Assembly: GCA_033065855.1 (NCBI GenBank)
Contig: JAVXUO010002062.1
Coordinates: 310,001 to 374,000 of the forward strand
DNA: 64,000 nucleotides
Direction of reading: 5' to 3'
Origin: Escallonia rubra
Lineage: Eukaryota; Streptophyta; Magnoliopsida; Escalloniales; Escalloniaceae
In this document: one piece after another, positions 24,301 to 37,053 of the stretch
Position numbering within the stretch: the first letter of the stretch is position 1
Layout: every line of letters begins with the position of its first letter
Made by a program: the position numbers and the translations under genes
The notes under the pieces: model-generated
What the model was told of the DNA's origin: nothing
Databases searched by the model: none
What the model saw: only the letters and a program-made list of their open reading frames with translations

Positions 24301-27300
24301 GGCCTATCAGCACCTAGAAGAATCCAAGTTGGGGGTCTAGGATAAATAAATAGTAAAATATTTCATAAATACCTTATTTGTACGGGATAGCAATTTAAAT
24401 CTTGGGATCTTGTTAAAATATGACAAAAATGTGGTTAGTTAAAGAATAGTAGAAACTATAAGGGTTATATGGAAAAAAAGGAATTCTATTCAGTTTAACA
24501 GTGGGAAAAAGAAATCTTTAATAAAGTCAACCTTTTACATTGATTTATGCATAATAAATTACTAGTAAATAAAACCAGCTGTTAAGTGAATTAGAGAAGT
24601 TGAGTCGCGACATGCGACCTCTGGCTTGCTCACTAAAGTCAACACCTACCCTAAACTCCAAATAAAAGCTTCTGCTGCGAGCGTTATCAACTTCAACCCT
24701 CTTTAACTACATCGACATCATCTCCACCTCCTTTTTTCTTTGGCAGGTTCAAGCCAAGGGTGATTCCTCGCTGCTGCCATAGGTGAGAGTCTTCCTTCCC
24801 TTGACTCGCGCTCCAACCAGGCCTTGAGTCGCACTCTCATAAAGCTCCTCGGTTAGGAGGGCGAATTCGCGAATCTAACAGAGATTTGCTGCCATTTCAG
24901 GCAAATCTTGCCACTAAGGATCATACCAGGGTTGGGCCAGCCCTACCTAACTAAACCCACTCGATTCTTCATCCCATTTCTCAATTCTTCCGCCCCATAA
25001 AACCACAAAGTTTATTGATTCACATTCTGAACAAAATCCTCTCCTCTCGCATTGGCTATTTCACAATTACAACCACCATTACCAACATTTCCACCGCCAT
25101 ATGCCACAACAGCCATCCTATACTGCCATTGTTGCCGTAGGGCCCGTCAAACCCCTCCACACACTCCCCCCCCGGGGCCCCCGCCCCCCTGGGGGGTGGG
25201 GGGCAGACCTTACAGTACCCATTGTGTGGAGTTGAATTGGCTTTAAATCAATTCTGTTAAAACCAAATAGGAAGGGTGGTGATTTCTGGGAATGTTACAT
25301 ATTAAACTAATTCTTATTTGTAATCCCTATTGGGCCCTGTTGGTTGCGCGTTAAGGTTGGGTTTACAAAAGTACAGCCAAAGCTAGGATTATGCTTGGGT
25401 GGGTCAGCCATGAAGCTAGTTGTATGTCTATGCAAAACTCACTGCCGACCCTGACCCGCCTAACCCAGCCCATCTACTGACAACCCTATCAGGCATATAA
25501 CATCAGGGGAATACAAAACAGAATCCAGTACTCTTTAGAGGGAAAAAAAGGAAGAAGAATTGCAGAGTTACCATACATTGGAGGAATTCGACCTAGCAAA
25601 GATGAACCCAACTTTTGTTCCTTGGCCAACAAAGCAGCAATTTGGATGGCATTACGAACACCTGATAATCATCAACTTCGCGGAAAATGTAGAGATAAAA
25701 TGAAAAGGAAGCCTCACAATATGCACACAAATGGGCTATGTAATGACAATCATCATAAAGAATCTCCTTGAAGACTCAAAACTGTAATCTTCCCAAAAAA
25801 CATTTAAAAAGGTGGTATTGGCAATACCTGGCACCGCCCCAACAGCCCCAAACACTCCAGAATCACCATCCATGATGCCGGCATCACACTCTACACGACC
25901 ATCTTCCGTCAAATTGGAGCCCCGCCCAGCATTGGTGCTTGGATCATCCTACAATAAACTGATGTTACTACCAATGGAACTCAAACTACTTTGCTTAACA
26001 GAAAAAAGAAACAAGGTGGAAAATTTCAAAGGGCGAAATAACTCTCCCTTAGATAAAAGGAAACAAGATTTTTGAAGCATGTCCCTTCCGACTCAATCCA
26101 ACAACATCCAATCCAACCCATCACAACTAAAAGTCAGCTGAACCATAAATTTTGCATCCACCAACTAGCCGGCCATGCACTAAGCACTACATTAGCTTGG
26201 TTTAGACGTTACCTCGATTGAGGTTTTGTGCATACAAATTGTCCTGAATACATTCTCTCTAGGCAACTTTTCATGTTTACTTGTCTAGGTCCAAGGTGCT
26301 CTTTTAGTTGGTCGTTTGTTTTTACTTTTTTCTGACAAGTTCTTCTAGTTGGTCATTGTACAAAATACGGAATATGAAGCAACACAAAATTCAGTTAAGT
26401 TATGTGGTATTCTATTATTTGGTAGGAGGAAAATCATATCTTCTTCTGTTAACCCTTTACTTGCGTAGTAGAAGTATTAGGGGAGTGGCCTATAGAGCTA
26501 TTCATGTACAGATGTTTTTCATGTAAAGTCCTTTCTATACACCAAGGATATTGAGTTGCGTCTCTCTTCTTTGGCGCTTTATCCATATAATTATTTTGAA
26601 TGTAGATATTTATTACAAAGCGCCAGAAGGGGCACCACCGAAGCATATATGCAGTATACCAAGAATCGAAACACAGCCAACCCAGCACAAAAAGAAAGTT
26701 CAACTGAAAAACTTTTCTGATCCTTGCTCAAGGCTAAGCTAACTATGGTAATTTTTTTCATTTGCTTAACTTCATATACTGCTTTCACTGCTTTATTTGA
26801 GCTCAACTGATGAACGAAGATGATGATGAAATGGATGACAGAATCTGATGACACATGCAATGAACACGGCATGGGATGAACACCGATAATGACAATGGAT
26901 TTTTTTTTCCTTGATTGCGCTATTCAGAGCAAAATAAAAAATGAACACCAGGCTTTGGCTCTAATACCACTACGATGCAGCACTACAAGTCAATAGATAA
27001 AAACATAGATTTGCGTCACCCTCCTGTGGAAGATCTGCTAGTCCGCCTACCATTTTGTGTCACCCTTAAAAGGGATACACTTAACCCCAGGCCATTTCAT
27101 TCTTCCTTGCAAGGAAAATGCACCCACTTGCCTAGAAGGCAATATGACAGGCTCTCCTCTATTAACTCTCAAATCTGAAAATACTCATCGTTCACTAGGT
27201 AACAAGGATTATCTTAATATATAGAATAGCTAACTAATCTAGAAGAAACCCAATCTGCTAAGAAACTGAAAAAACCTAAAACTAGGACGTAATCCCTAAA

Positions 27301-29971
27301 TTACCCTTCGACCCAGTTATAAGCAGAGATGTAATGAAACCCTTTGTGAGTAAAAATAGAATCCCAAAAATATATGATACGATTCCATATCTCTCGACCC
27401 AATGCAACTTTTCACCATAAAACCTACTTCCAACTTCTTGGCTCTCCATTCCTGAAAAAGAAACTCGATCCCGAAACATTGAGCTCCGATACTACATGAT
27501 GCTGGACAGCGCAACCGGCTGTCCCAAAAGCTCAAGCTGTCCGGAAAGGTGCAACTAATTCTTTTCAAGGCCAGGGCTAATTTCTCAGGATTTTACCTCA
27601 TGGGCCCTACTTCCCACTTCACATCCTCCCACTTTGCAGAGCTGAGCCCTGCCGAACAGGATTATGTCCCTCTGCATTACAATCCCTTCCAGTTCTCCAT
27701 CACCCGGTACATATGAACTTGCTTAAGATAATTATAGGCAAAGAAAGGGCTGAAATTAAAGCTAAAGCGAAATAAATATAGCACTATAAGGTGAGACTTG
27801 GGATATGAATGCAACAATTGACTTCATGATTCCAGACAGACTGAAGAGCTCTATAATAAGTGCAAACAGACTAATTTTTATTAATGTTACTTATAGGCAT
27901 AATTCAACAGCTTACTCAATGAAGGCATGGCTTCCAAGCTGTAGGTTATTGCCCCGTGATTTACTTTACGTAATTTTGAAAATCAAGACAAAGCATTATT
28001 TTATTTGAGGTGCAAGATGTTGAACCGTGATTTAAAAAGGGGCAAATAAGGGTGAGACCGCTTTAGTACCTCTTTCAAAAAATTTAGGCATAAATTGAGT
28101 TTTGCTTTAGGTTAAATTGAGGACAATATACTGCTCCACCAATTAAACAACACATAATGGTTATACTGCCCGCTTAATGGATGTTAAATCCTTTTAGTCA
28201 AATTTGGAGAACATTCACATATTCTAGAAAACGTGGACACTGTCACACCAAGACAACTTTGCCACCATGTACTTGGATTCCCTTTCCCCGCCTCTTCCAT
28301 TCAAAAATTGCAGCCAAAGTTTTACAACCGATATTCTCAGCTCTTGACCCTCATGGCCTCATGTGATACTCCATTTCATTCCCTCCGCCGTTCTTTAGGG
28401 TGGACCAAACCTGCAAGGAAATCACTATTCTCCTATCACGGCTTCCACGAAGAAAGCTATTCCTTTATAAGTACATTTGAAATGCCGGAAGCTGTTGGCG
28501 AGCACAAGAAATGCTTCATTGGAGTCAGAACCAGACCTTCACCCCAAAAGAACAACCTACACAAAACCGCTCTTTCCCTTTTTAAAGTATAAACATCTGT
28601 CTCAAACACCTTCCTGTTTCTCTAATGCCAAATGCACCAAAACATATATTACTAGATGTGAATGGAGAGGAGACACTGGTATTGTGCTCGGTTTTTGGTG
28701 TCTCAATATGTATAGTCGAGAAGTATGGTATAGAGCATATTCTTGTAACTTTGATAAGGTGGTTGAGCAACTCACTTTACAACACTATGAAAACAATCTA
28801 CAAAGAAGAAGAACAAAGATGTCAGGAATTCACCCAGAAGAATTCCTGTCAAAATACGCATTAAGAGGAAAACACCCCTGGAGACACCAATGGCAACAGC
28901 AGCTGAAGTTGAATTCAGAGAGAAGACTAATGGAAGCAGTGATCAGTTGGCAAATTTTGAATTACACGAGGGAATGGGGGGGGGGGGGGGGAGGAACAGG
29001 CACGTGAGCTCAGATTTCACCATGGGATTTAAGGTAACTGAAGTGCATGCGACTATTCTCTAACAGAAAGAATTAGTGGCACTATTCAGTTAGAGAGGAA
29101 GTTGAAGTATTGCTGGAAATCCAAGATGATTCTCTGTCTAGAGAATTACTGCATTTATTTTCCTTTTGATTCATTTTAATTTTCAGTATTTCTGTTTTTC
29201 CCGCAAAATTAGGAGGTTTGTTGGAACCTTCATGAAGGGCTGCAGCATGAGCTATGAGGTGCATTCTGTTGTGAAAAAAAAAAAAATCATTTCCTCTCTA
29301 TCTTTTCTCTCTGTCTTCTCTGTTATTCTTGTCTTTCTGGCCAAGTAATTTGGACTCTCATTTCTGGAATTTTCTCACAATTTTCCTCCGTAATTTTCAG
29401 GAATATCAGGTTAAGTAGCTCATACTTAACAAAAGATCCAGTCATAAAACATACAAAAAGGTACGAACAAGGAAGCAGCATACCTCCAATATTTGAATGG
29501 CATTCGCAACAGCATCTAAACATCCACCACCAGCAGAACCCTGAATTGAACAAATCAGGCAAACACACCCCATGAGAGTAAGCACTCATGCTTTAAAGGA
29601 ACTAAGATTGATCAATCACTCTCCCGTTCCACAACTTTGGTCCCCCTTTATGATTTTTTTGCAAGTTTGAAGAATAGAATGTGTATCTAAGCACCGAGTT
29701 TAGGCGTTACTCAGATTTGATGGAGACATTAGGAGGAAGATGGCTCTAAACTGGTATGCTTGGTTGCACAATAAAACGATGGAAGAGAGAAAATGGCGTG
29801 GTGAAATGGGAGCACCTTGCGGAGGACATTGGCGGCGGCGAGACAGGCTCGCTTCATGGCGGAGCGGAGGGCCTTCTCGTTCGACGGAGAGTGGTATCCG
29901 GCGCCCACGTGCACCGCCACGAAGAATCTATTAGGCTTGTCATCGGCTCCTTCTTGGTCCGCCATCGACAT
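18320..29971 (-). CDS. TASP1-like: Taspase-type threonine aspartase (N-terminal nucleophile hydrolase), 11 exons, 423 aa
   Basis: Exons in coding order: 29816-29971, 29484-29540, 25828-25948, 25577-25661, 23488-23569, 23201-23327, 21934-22094, 21297-21460, 20761-20884, 20538-20642, 18320-18409. The sum is 1272 bp with all phases closing. The protein starts MSMADQEG (MADQ at 29965 is the alternative) and reaches [14 protein letters not shown] near residue 20. [16 protein letters not shown] block follows, then [29 protein letters not shown], and [13 protein letters not shown], in which Thr239 is the expected autocatalytic nucleophile (human taspase uses Thr234). Next come [16 protein letters not shown] and a family-typical C-terminus. 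In this family the proenzyme cleaves itself before the Thr to form alpha and beta chains, then cuts proteins after Asp. Plant substrates are not evident from sequence. Introns total over 10 kb and hold repeat debris. I see no stop or frameshift, so the gene looks functional. Confidence 0.94.
18410..20537 (-). other. Taspase intron 10 with an ATGCC-rich insert
   Basis: About 19040-20000 is compositionally unlike the rest of the gene. The words ATGCC, CATGCC and their complements recur many times, giving overlapping open frames on both strands (for example 19706-20041, 19814-19999). This looks like a repeat-derived insertion, not a gene. I could not find its ends. Confidence 0.4.
25949..29483 (-). 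other. Taspase intron 2 (3.5 kb) with retroelement debris
   Basis: This is the largest intron of the gene. At 26956-26973 the - strand reads TGGTATTAGAGCC, one base off the initiator tRNA-Met primer site. This suggests a buried LTR-element relic whose LTR would lie to the right; a possible outer end GCAACA lies near 27813. A run of 14 G lies at about 28977-28992. Open frames here (for example 28233-28592, 28477-29007) match no family I recognise and are not called. Confidence 0.5.
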
Positions 29972-31770
29972 TGCCCTTTCCGATGAATTCCTCTTCTTCT
30001 CTTTTCTTTCGTTTATGTTTCTGTTTTTTTCTTTATTATTATTATTTCGGAAGCCTTTTTGCCCTGCCCTTTCTTTTTTCATCTCTTCTCTTGTTTTAAG
30101 CATGATCTCGAATAAATAGCGACGATCAACAGTAATTAAACATATTTAGTGTCATTTTTATTGACACTTTCGGTAATATTCTTTAACAGTATTTTAAACG
30201 TCACTAAATAAAAGTTAATAAAAACAGATAACGAACATTAATTATCACCATACATACAAAGAGTTTTAATTATTTTCTTACGACCTGAATATCGACCAAA
30301 ATTTCTACAAGTCTTTTTTTAGTTCAGCTTGTCAATGTAACTTGGTCTCTTGTGGCACTTCTGGTTTTTGTGTTGCCAAAAGTCCTATTTCACTGGATTT
30401 CAAGGGTTTCATTTCTTTGCATATTTTTTCATTTTACGTTCTCATATGGTAATTCAATAATTTGTTTTCTTTTTCTAAAATATTAAAACTTATCGTTAAA
30501 CTATATTTCAGCAACAAAAAAAGAAAGGCGACAAAACATATAAACTTGTAGAAATAACATATCTCCTTTTGCGACACAAAGTTAAAGATTTTGAAAGAGA
30601 TAGCTTCATTTAAGTCTCCTCAACTACGCCCATTTGTGGATATAATTTTTTTTCCTCCTATTTTCTTCTTCTTCTCCAGTGACCGGCCTCAGTAGAAACT
30701 CTTATGCAACAATCAGTTGCATTTGCAATAATTCTAACCATAAATTTGCAGTCAAGCTGAAAACCCAAACCTTTATCTTAACAAACAAATACCAAATATT
30801 GCAATATGGTAGCCATCACCGCTGTCCACCACCTCCGTCATCCCTTACCAACAACCATTGTCACGCCACGATAACCACTATAGCCACCTCCAAAATTGAA
30901 AAAACAGCCAGTCGACCACCATAACCATAACTAAAACCAACACGACCACACCTACAACAAACACCGCCACCTTTGCCGAGCCAGAGCTCCTCATCAATTT
31001 TAATGTTACGAACAGAACCCCAATCCCAGTTCAGGGTTCAATCTCATTTTCCCGGCAGGGTATTTCTTGCAAATATGAAAAATTGACATCTCGATTCGGG
31101 TAAGTTGCTCAACTCGATGCCAATAGACAGTCTGAGGGATTTGGTAGAAGGAAATTGAAGATGTTGAGAAGTGGGGATTGTGGATATGAAGGATTTGATT
31201 TCGCTGAACCAGTTTCGTGTTCGGATCTACTGGAAATTGAAGCCATAGTGGTTGCATTGCATCGGAGAAGAGTTGATCTGATGGTAGCGGTGGTTCAACA
31301 ATTGGGCTGGCAGGGCTTTTGAGGTGCAGCAGACCGGAGATGACAAAGAAAAAGGAGAAGGGAAACCTCTTTAAAGACAAACTGCATTTAGTTTTTAGCA
31401 GAAATGCCAGCAGAGGGACCATTTTAGAGGCGGAGCATAGTGTACACATGCGGGTAGCTAAAATAGGGTTTACAGGGTTCTATAGCTGGATCCTATGCGT
31501 CCAACCTTCCGCCTCTAAGGAAGAAAACTGTTTAACATGCCTGAAACTCAAGCCTAAACATTATGGCACTACACTTCAGCATCTTATACGAATCATTGAT
31601 TTTATTTGACAAGCATACATACAAGTGCAATCGGGATGAATATTATACATGCAAAGCATATTTGAGCAGCAATTTTTGCCAATCGTTTTATAGTCTCCGA
31701 TGAATTACAAATCAATGGGATATACAATAAGAGCACAGAAGTTGCTACACGCTTAGGGACCTCCAAGTGG
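29972..31770. other. Spacer between taspase 5' end and phosphomannomutase 3' end
   Basis: Both genes point left, so this interval holds the taspase promoter and the phosphomannomutase 3' flank. A foldback element lies at 30115-30252 (separate entry). The 147-aa open frame at 31006-31449 (- strand) has no recognisable domain and is not called. Confidence 0.5.
30115..30252 (+). mobile_element. Small foldback element (MITE-like), copy A, in the taspase 5' flank
   Basis: It begins TAGCGACGATCAACAG and ends with a degenerate inverted counterpart (ATTAATTATCACCATA). Its right half, CGTCACTAAATAAAAG onward, aligns with the right half of the element at 43395-43603. It lies about 145 bp upstream of the taspase start codon. 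The arms are degenerate, so exact ends are uncertain. Confidence 0.6.
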
Positions 31771-34700
31771 CTAAACAAGGAAGAGACTTGCACACTGCTT
31801 CGCTGTATCGTCTGGGCTAGTAACTGAGAACAAAAGTTAACAAAAAGTTCCAAATTCCATTAAGATGGTATGAGACTTCATTTATTAACCCGCCATTATA
31901 GGTTGATGCATCCACACAGACAGACACAAGCACACATATATATATGCATGTCTCTGTGTGTGTCCATACCTCTAATATGTAATGAAAAGGCAGGTGTTTC
32001 CATCAGGGATTGAAATATTGAGAAAAACGCTGATACGTAAAACTGACCTGTGTGACCCACGGTTACCTCGGAGTCATAAATCTCGAAGTCATTTCCTCCC
32101 TATCCAAAAAAGGAACACGGTGTAGTCTATTTAGCACAAGCATAAAAGGCTGAATGGAATATCTCAAAGTTAACGTAGCCAACAATACGAGGTAAACACC
32201 TACGCATTGCAGTCTAAAACCTAGTATATAGTTGAAACAAGAGGGTACCTTATAAGTCTTGTCTCCAAAGAAGTGAATTTCATGAAAATCATCAAGATAT
32301 CTCAAGCAATATGTCTTATCCCAGCCTTGAGGGAAAACCTGTCATAAGAAAATATTTAGCTGCAATTCTTCCCTTCTGACAAGTAACTTACCAATTGAGA
32401 AATCATCGGAGCTTCCACAAAGATAAACAGTACTGACATCAAAGCTAATTTGTCCCCCGATAGAAAATGTGAGGTTGAAATGCGCAAACTTCTCGCGAAG
32501 CACTGACACCATTCTTGGCCGTATATTGTGGACCTAAATGTAGTACAAGACTCAGTTTGAGGATGAATATTACCCAAAACAAACAGTACATAAGGTAAAA
32601 ATATTTACCGACTGATGTTTTGCCAAAAGGAACCACATTTTTATACCTTGTCATACTTTTCAAAGTCGTCGCGTTCCTCCTGACTGCAGTTGCGGCCGAT
32701 TGGTGAAACGTTGAGCATCCCACTTCGGAACTCAATAAACGTTCCCCTTTAAGGGGAAAAAAGGGGGCTAAGAAGCTTGTCACAGAAGGAGAATAGCTAT
32801 TCAGGTTTGTTTTGCTAACCTTTTTATCGGGATATCCAAATCAGCAATGTAATGAAGTGTAAAATTAATGAATTCCTGCACCATCCAATTTTGTTAAAAC
32901 AAAAAAAGACATGTTTCCCTAAAATAGTCTGTTTTTCTTCTCTATTACCATCAAGTGATGTCTAACCTAACCACATTCCATTGCCAAATTGACCTCAGTG
33001 GCCAACTATGATGTAGCAATCTCTGATAGATGACTATTGAGGTCAAAAGGATATTTCTCTTATGAGTCTTCTTGTATTCTGTTTTTTTGGGCATGGAAGG
33101 AGAATACACACCCAAACATGCAAGGACATACAAGTATACATCTATAAGGACGTATCATTCAGCCCTTACAACGTAGACATGCATACATGTAGCCATTGGA
33201 CCTTACTCTTTTGTCATGCTCTTCCAGATCAAAATTTAGTTGTTGCAGATAACAGGGCAAGTGTCTTACCTTGAGCTTGTCATCCCCAAGACATGACTTC
33301 AAGCTCTGAAAATTATAAAAGAGGAATGGAGATGAAGGGAGGAATGATCAGCAAAAGAACAAGGAACATACTTACAAGAGCAAAAGAAGGCAAAAGAAAA
33401 AGAGAAAGAAAAACAAACAAAGCTACATTCGATTCCATGAATTCTCTCTTTTTGTTGTTTCTTTATTCATTGCTATATCGCTAGCATAGGAAAGGTTGCA
33501 TATTTTTCTAACCATTGACATTTGGAACAGCTAAGCATTCAAAGAATACTTTTACACCTGGGTCTAATGGGGACAAAGTGACAGTTTTCATGGATATTAA
33601 ACACTTCAATACCTGGGTTCCAATCAGCTTTCCATCCTTATAAGCAACAAGGCCATTCTCAGCAAATACGTAATCGAAGTCATTTACAACTGGATAAATA
33701 GAATACAGTTTAGTTTTAGATAGTGAAGTAGCATATAGGCAGCTGCAGCATTAAGTTTCGAGGTAGTCATAAAGAGCAAATATACGCGAGACGAGCAAAA
33801 GGAGAAAAAGAAAAAATCTAGGCATTGGAAAGCCTTGCTACTTTTAGTAGCACGAAGCACATATGATTTTTCTGAAAACCAATATTGGAAAATTTGGAAA
33901 AAATTAATCTACGGCACTGCATTGAATCATCTCAATGTCAAAAATGTTTGAAGCTCCCTAGCAACGCATAAGCTAGATCTCTCGCATAACTTGAGCATTA
34001 TCAGCCAATAATGCTACCTCACTGAGACTCCTAGAATCATCATAAAATAAAAGCCTGTCATATAATCCATATTTGGACAAAATCATCTTTTCTACCTTTA
34101 CATGCAAGCTTTTCAACACTGGCGTCCAACTTAGTTTTTACGTCTTTCCCCCAGGGGGCTGCATGGTACTTTTCCTAGGCCATCTGCAGAACTTAATAGC
34201 TCCCGCAATGGTGCCATTTCTTTTTCTCTGGTGCGCCTCTTTGGAATGTATTCATGCACTGTAAAGTCTTAAGAGGAGGATTTTGTCTAATGTCTATGGT
34301 TGTCCCATGCGTAGCACATTGTCTCTGCAAGCGCTGTGGTCCTTTGCTTACTCTATCCATGGGGTGTGTTGGGTGAAGCCTAGATCTGTTATTGCTTTCC
34401 TTCATTGCTTGATGCCCAAATCTGTTATTGCTTTCCATCATTCCTGGGCTAGGGGTGTGTTAAGCAATCTTGTCACTTTGGTGGAGTCTTTGGCAGGAAC
34501 TAAGGCGTCATTTTGAACATGTGTAGAACAGGTCTTCATGAGGCCACATTGTGGTATAGAATGTTGGCACTAGGAATGGCTGTTTCGGCTCTTTTTTTCT
34601 TTTCATTTTCTGGATGCTTCACTTTATTCTATAGAAGGTGGTGAAGTGATGGTATGTGAGTATACTTCTGATGTACATGAGTTCGTGCCATTCTGGCAGT

Positions 34701-36170
34701 TTTAATCTCTTTAACAAACATTACTTGCAAAGAGAGCATTTTCCTTAGCTATCAATAATTTGACATGAACTCACACTCTATATGCTCCTCAACAGATTAT
34801 AAGGCGTTTTTGGCAAAGTTAGCGAATACATATGATCACTAAGTTTGGGAAGGATCTGCATGCACTCCATTTCAGTTTATATAACGCTTTTACTTTTAGC
34901 TACTCCCTAGCATAAAGTAGGCTCAACCAATACTTAAAGAGTTCTATAAATTACTTGACAACTCCAATAGGTAAGAAAACGAGTAAGTCCAACATCTGGG
35001 GGTTCAATTTCTATCCTATGAATCAGCTCGTAAGAGGGATCGAATATTTGAAAGGGGGGAGTATAAGATTAGGAGTATGGAAAATGTCCAGTTTGTCTTC
35101 AATGTTCAGTCTTAAAGGGGGAGAACATAGATAAAGGACACCACGGATCTGAGCTCAGGGAGCACACAAAAGAAAAGCTTGCACAATTAAGCTTTCTAGC
35201 TTCACTAGTAATTGATACATGTTTATAATCAAAGGCCTAGATGGCGATGACCTGTCTTTCCAAGTTGCTCTGATATCTTAACGAGGTCTGATCCTCCAAC
35301 CACACCAACTGTAACAACCTGCAAGCACACACTGGTAAACCTGAAATCACTTTTTAAAGAAAAAATACACTTGAAAAAAAAAAAAAAAAAAAAAACAAAG
35401 GGCCTAATGAAGTTCTCTTCATGCCACTCAAGGGGAAGAAAATTAGCATACCTTCCGGAGTTTGTGCATGAATTCTAGCATTTGTGGAGTAACAACCTGA
35501 CAAATAAGAGGAAGGTATTGAGTAAATGTTACCACGTGTAGATTATATAACAAGAAGAAAGGCTTAATGAGGTCTCGCACACGTTATCTAATACACACAC
35601 ATATAATCTTGCCATAGCGACCGAGGACGTCTACTGGAACGGCATAATATTTTGCTGGACTGCCTACTTGTGAACTCTTCTCTATCCTCCCCTTTTTTCT
35701 TTCAAAAAGTAACACAAATGCACCCATCCTGTCCTGGACTTGATAAAATGCATATGTGATAATTGTTTAATAAGAAATCCATAGAGGCCAAGGAAGTCTA
35801 CTGCAACGGCATAATATTTTGCTAGCCTACCCTACTTGTAAACTCTTCTCTATCCTCCCTTCTTCTTTCGAAAAGTAACACACACGCACCCATCCTGACC
35901 TGGACTTGATAAAATGCATTGTTGTTTAATCGAAAATCCAAATCATGCAACTTTGTCAAACATTTGTACTTAAGTAATTAGATTCCACAAAAATGGTCTC
36001 GCGTATTTGATCCTACACGAAATCATGTCATTCTAATAATAAAACTCATTCAAACTGCAAAAACTGAACAGAGAAATCAAGGGAGAAAACTAGTTTACCT
36101 TTCTTGGAGCTGTAAGAGTGCCATCTACATCAAATAAAGCAATTAAACCAGGCTTCCTTGCGGCGGCCAT
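31771..36170 (-). CDS. PMM: Phosphomannomutase, 11 exons, 247 aa
   Basis: Exons in coding order: 36099-36170, 35452-35496, 35252-35318, 33613-33689, 33271-33306, 32820-32875, 32647-32746, 32438-32533, 32249-32338, 32048-32099, 31771-31823. The sum is 744 bp, the usual plant length. The enzyme interconverts mannose-6-phosphate and mannose-1-phosphate in the cytosol, feeding GDP-mannose for ascorbate, N-glycans and cell-wall sugars. It is a HAD-fold phosphatase relative. Visible motifs are FDVDGTLT (Asp14 phospho-acceptor, Asp16 acid/base), VGGSD (residues 46-50), [35 protein letters not shown], and FFGDKT followed by [10 protein letters not shown]. The start ATG at 36170 gives [14 protein letters not shown], the family-standard N-terminus. 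There are no lesions, so it is likely functional. Confidence 0.97.
35614..35930 (+). repeat. Tandem duplication in phosphomannomutase intron 1
   Basis: Two copies of about 135-145 bp (from 35614 and from 35781) share GTCTACTG, AACGGCATAATATTTTGCT, CTCTTCTCTATCCTCC and CTTGATAAAATGCAT. Several mismatches and small gaps mark it as an older duplication. Confidence 0.8.
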
Positions 36171-36886
36171 CACAATGTTAACAGTTTTCGCTACTGCCAC
36201 AACATCCACAAATATTACCACATAAAACTTAAGCAAAACCAAATTAAAACGAACATCAATCATGGCCTCTTTCAAGCTAAACTTCAGCTAAACTCATGGC
36301 TGTTATACCAAAAGGGAATGTAGTTTGTCGCCAAAGGGTTAACATTTCGTCGTTAAAACACTGTTTAGCGCACATATAAGGTGCAGGAAAAGACAATAGG
36401 GTCTGAATCTTTTGAAAGAAACTTTTACACCACAAGAAAGTACAATTGTGGAGAAAGCAATTGAGCACAAATGCACAATTGCGTTCGTTTCCACACTGTA
36501 TAACATACAACTTTCCTCGATTGGCCACAAAATCCTTACTTACCGTAACATTACGAGGGTTGATTTCCACAGAAACAAACGGATGTTTATGCATTGCGTT
36601 GAAAATCAATTGCATGCAGCATTGGCCTCAATTGAGACGAAACTTGATTTACATGCTGGGAATTGAAATTACCCGAATCATTGACTTACCTGAAATTTGA
36701 TAGAACGAAAGTTGGAGGATGAATGCAATCCTGAAGTTTGGGAGAAATGTAAAGCAGATCTATACCTTAGGGGGGATAAGTTTAACTGGGAGTGTAGATC
36801 TTAGATTTGTCGGATTTTGTGTTCGGAAAGTGTCAGTGTTGCTTCCTCTTCAAAGGTGGGTAGCAACTGGCAATCATATTTATTCG

Positions 36887-36916
36887 TCGCTACAAAATAC
36901 TTAAGTTTGTAGTGAC
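36887..36916. repeat. Perfect-core palindrome related to the foldback elements
   Basis: GTCGCTACAAA and its near-perfect inverse TTTGTAGTGAC flank ATACTTAA. The GTCGCTA / TAGTGAC tips equal the tip motif of the foldback elements at 30115 and 43395. It may be a reduced copy in the phosphomannomutase 5' flank, about 715 bp upstream of the ATG. Confidence 0.5.
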
Positions 36917-36965
36917 ACATATAATAGTCACATTTTAGCTGCCAACTCCATACTTGTCGACCCCT

Positions 36966-37053
36966 AAATGTTGGCGATACTAGTTTCGGTTGAAGTGGCT
37001 ATTAACAAAAAAATGTTGGCGATACTAGTTTCCGTTGAAGTGGCTATTAACGA
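36966..37053 (+). repeat. Tandem duplication, two 44-45-bp units
   Basis: Two units of ATGTTGGCGATACTAGTTTC followed by a GTTGAAGTGGCTATTAAC end lie directly adjacent, with one substitution between them. Confidence 0.9.

Noticed and set aside
28233-29007. Open frames of 119 and 176 aa on the + strand
   Set aside because: They lie antisense inside taspase intron 2, overlap each other and end in a G-run. No family resemblance.
31006-31449. 147-aa - strand open frame between the two housekeeping genes
   Set aside because: No recognisable domain or splice support, with an opposing frame on the other strand; most likely chance or decayed repeat.
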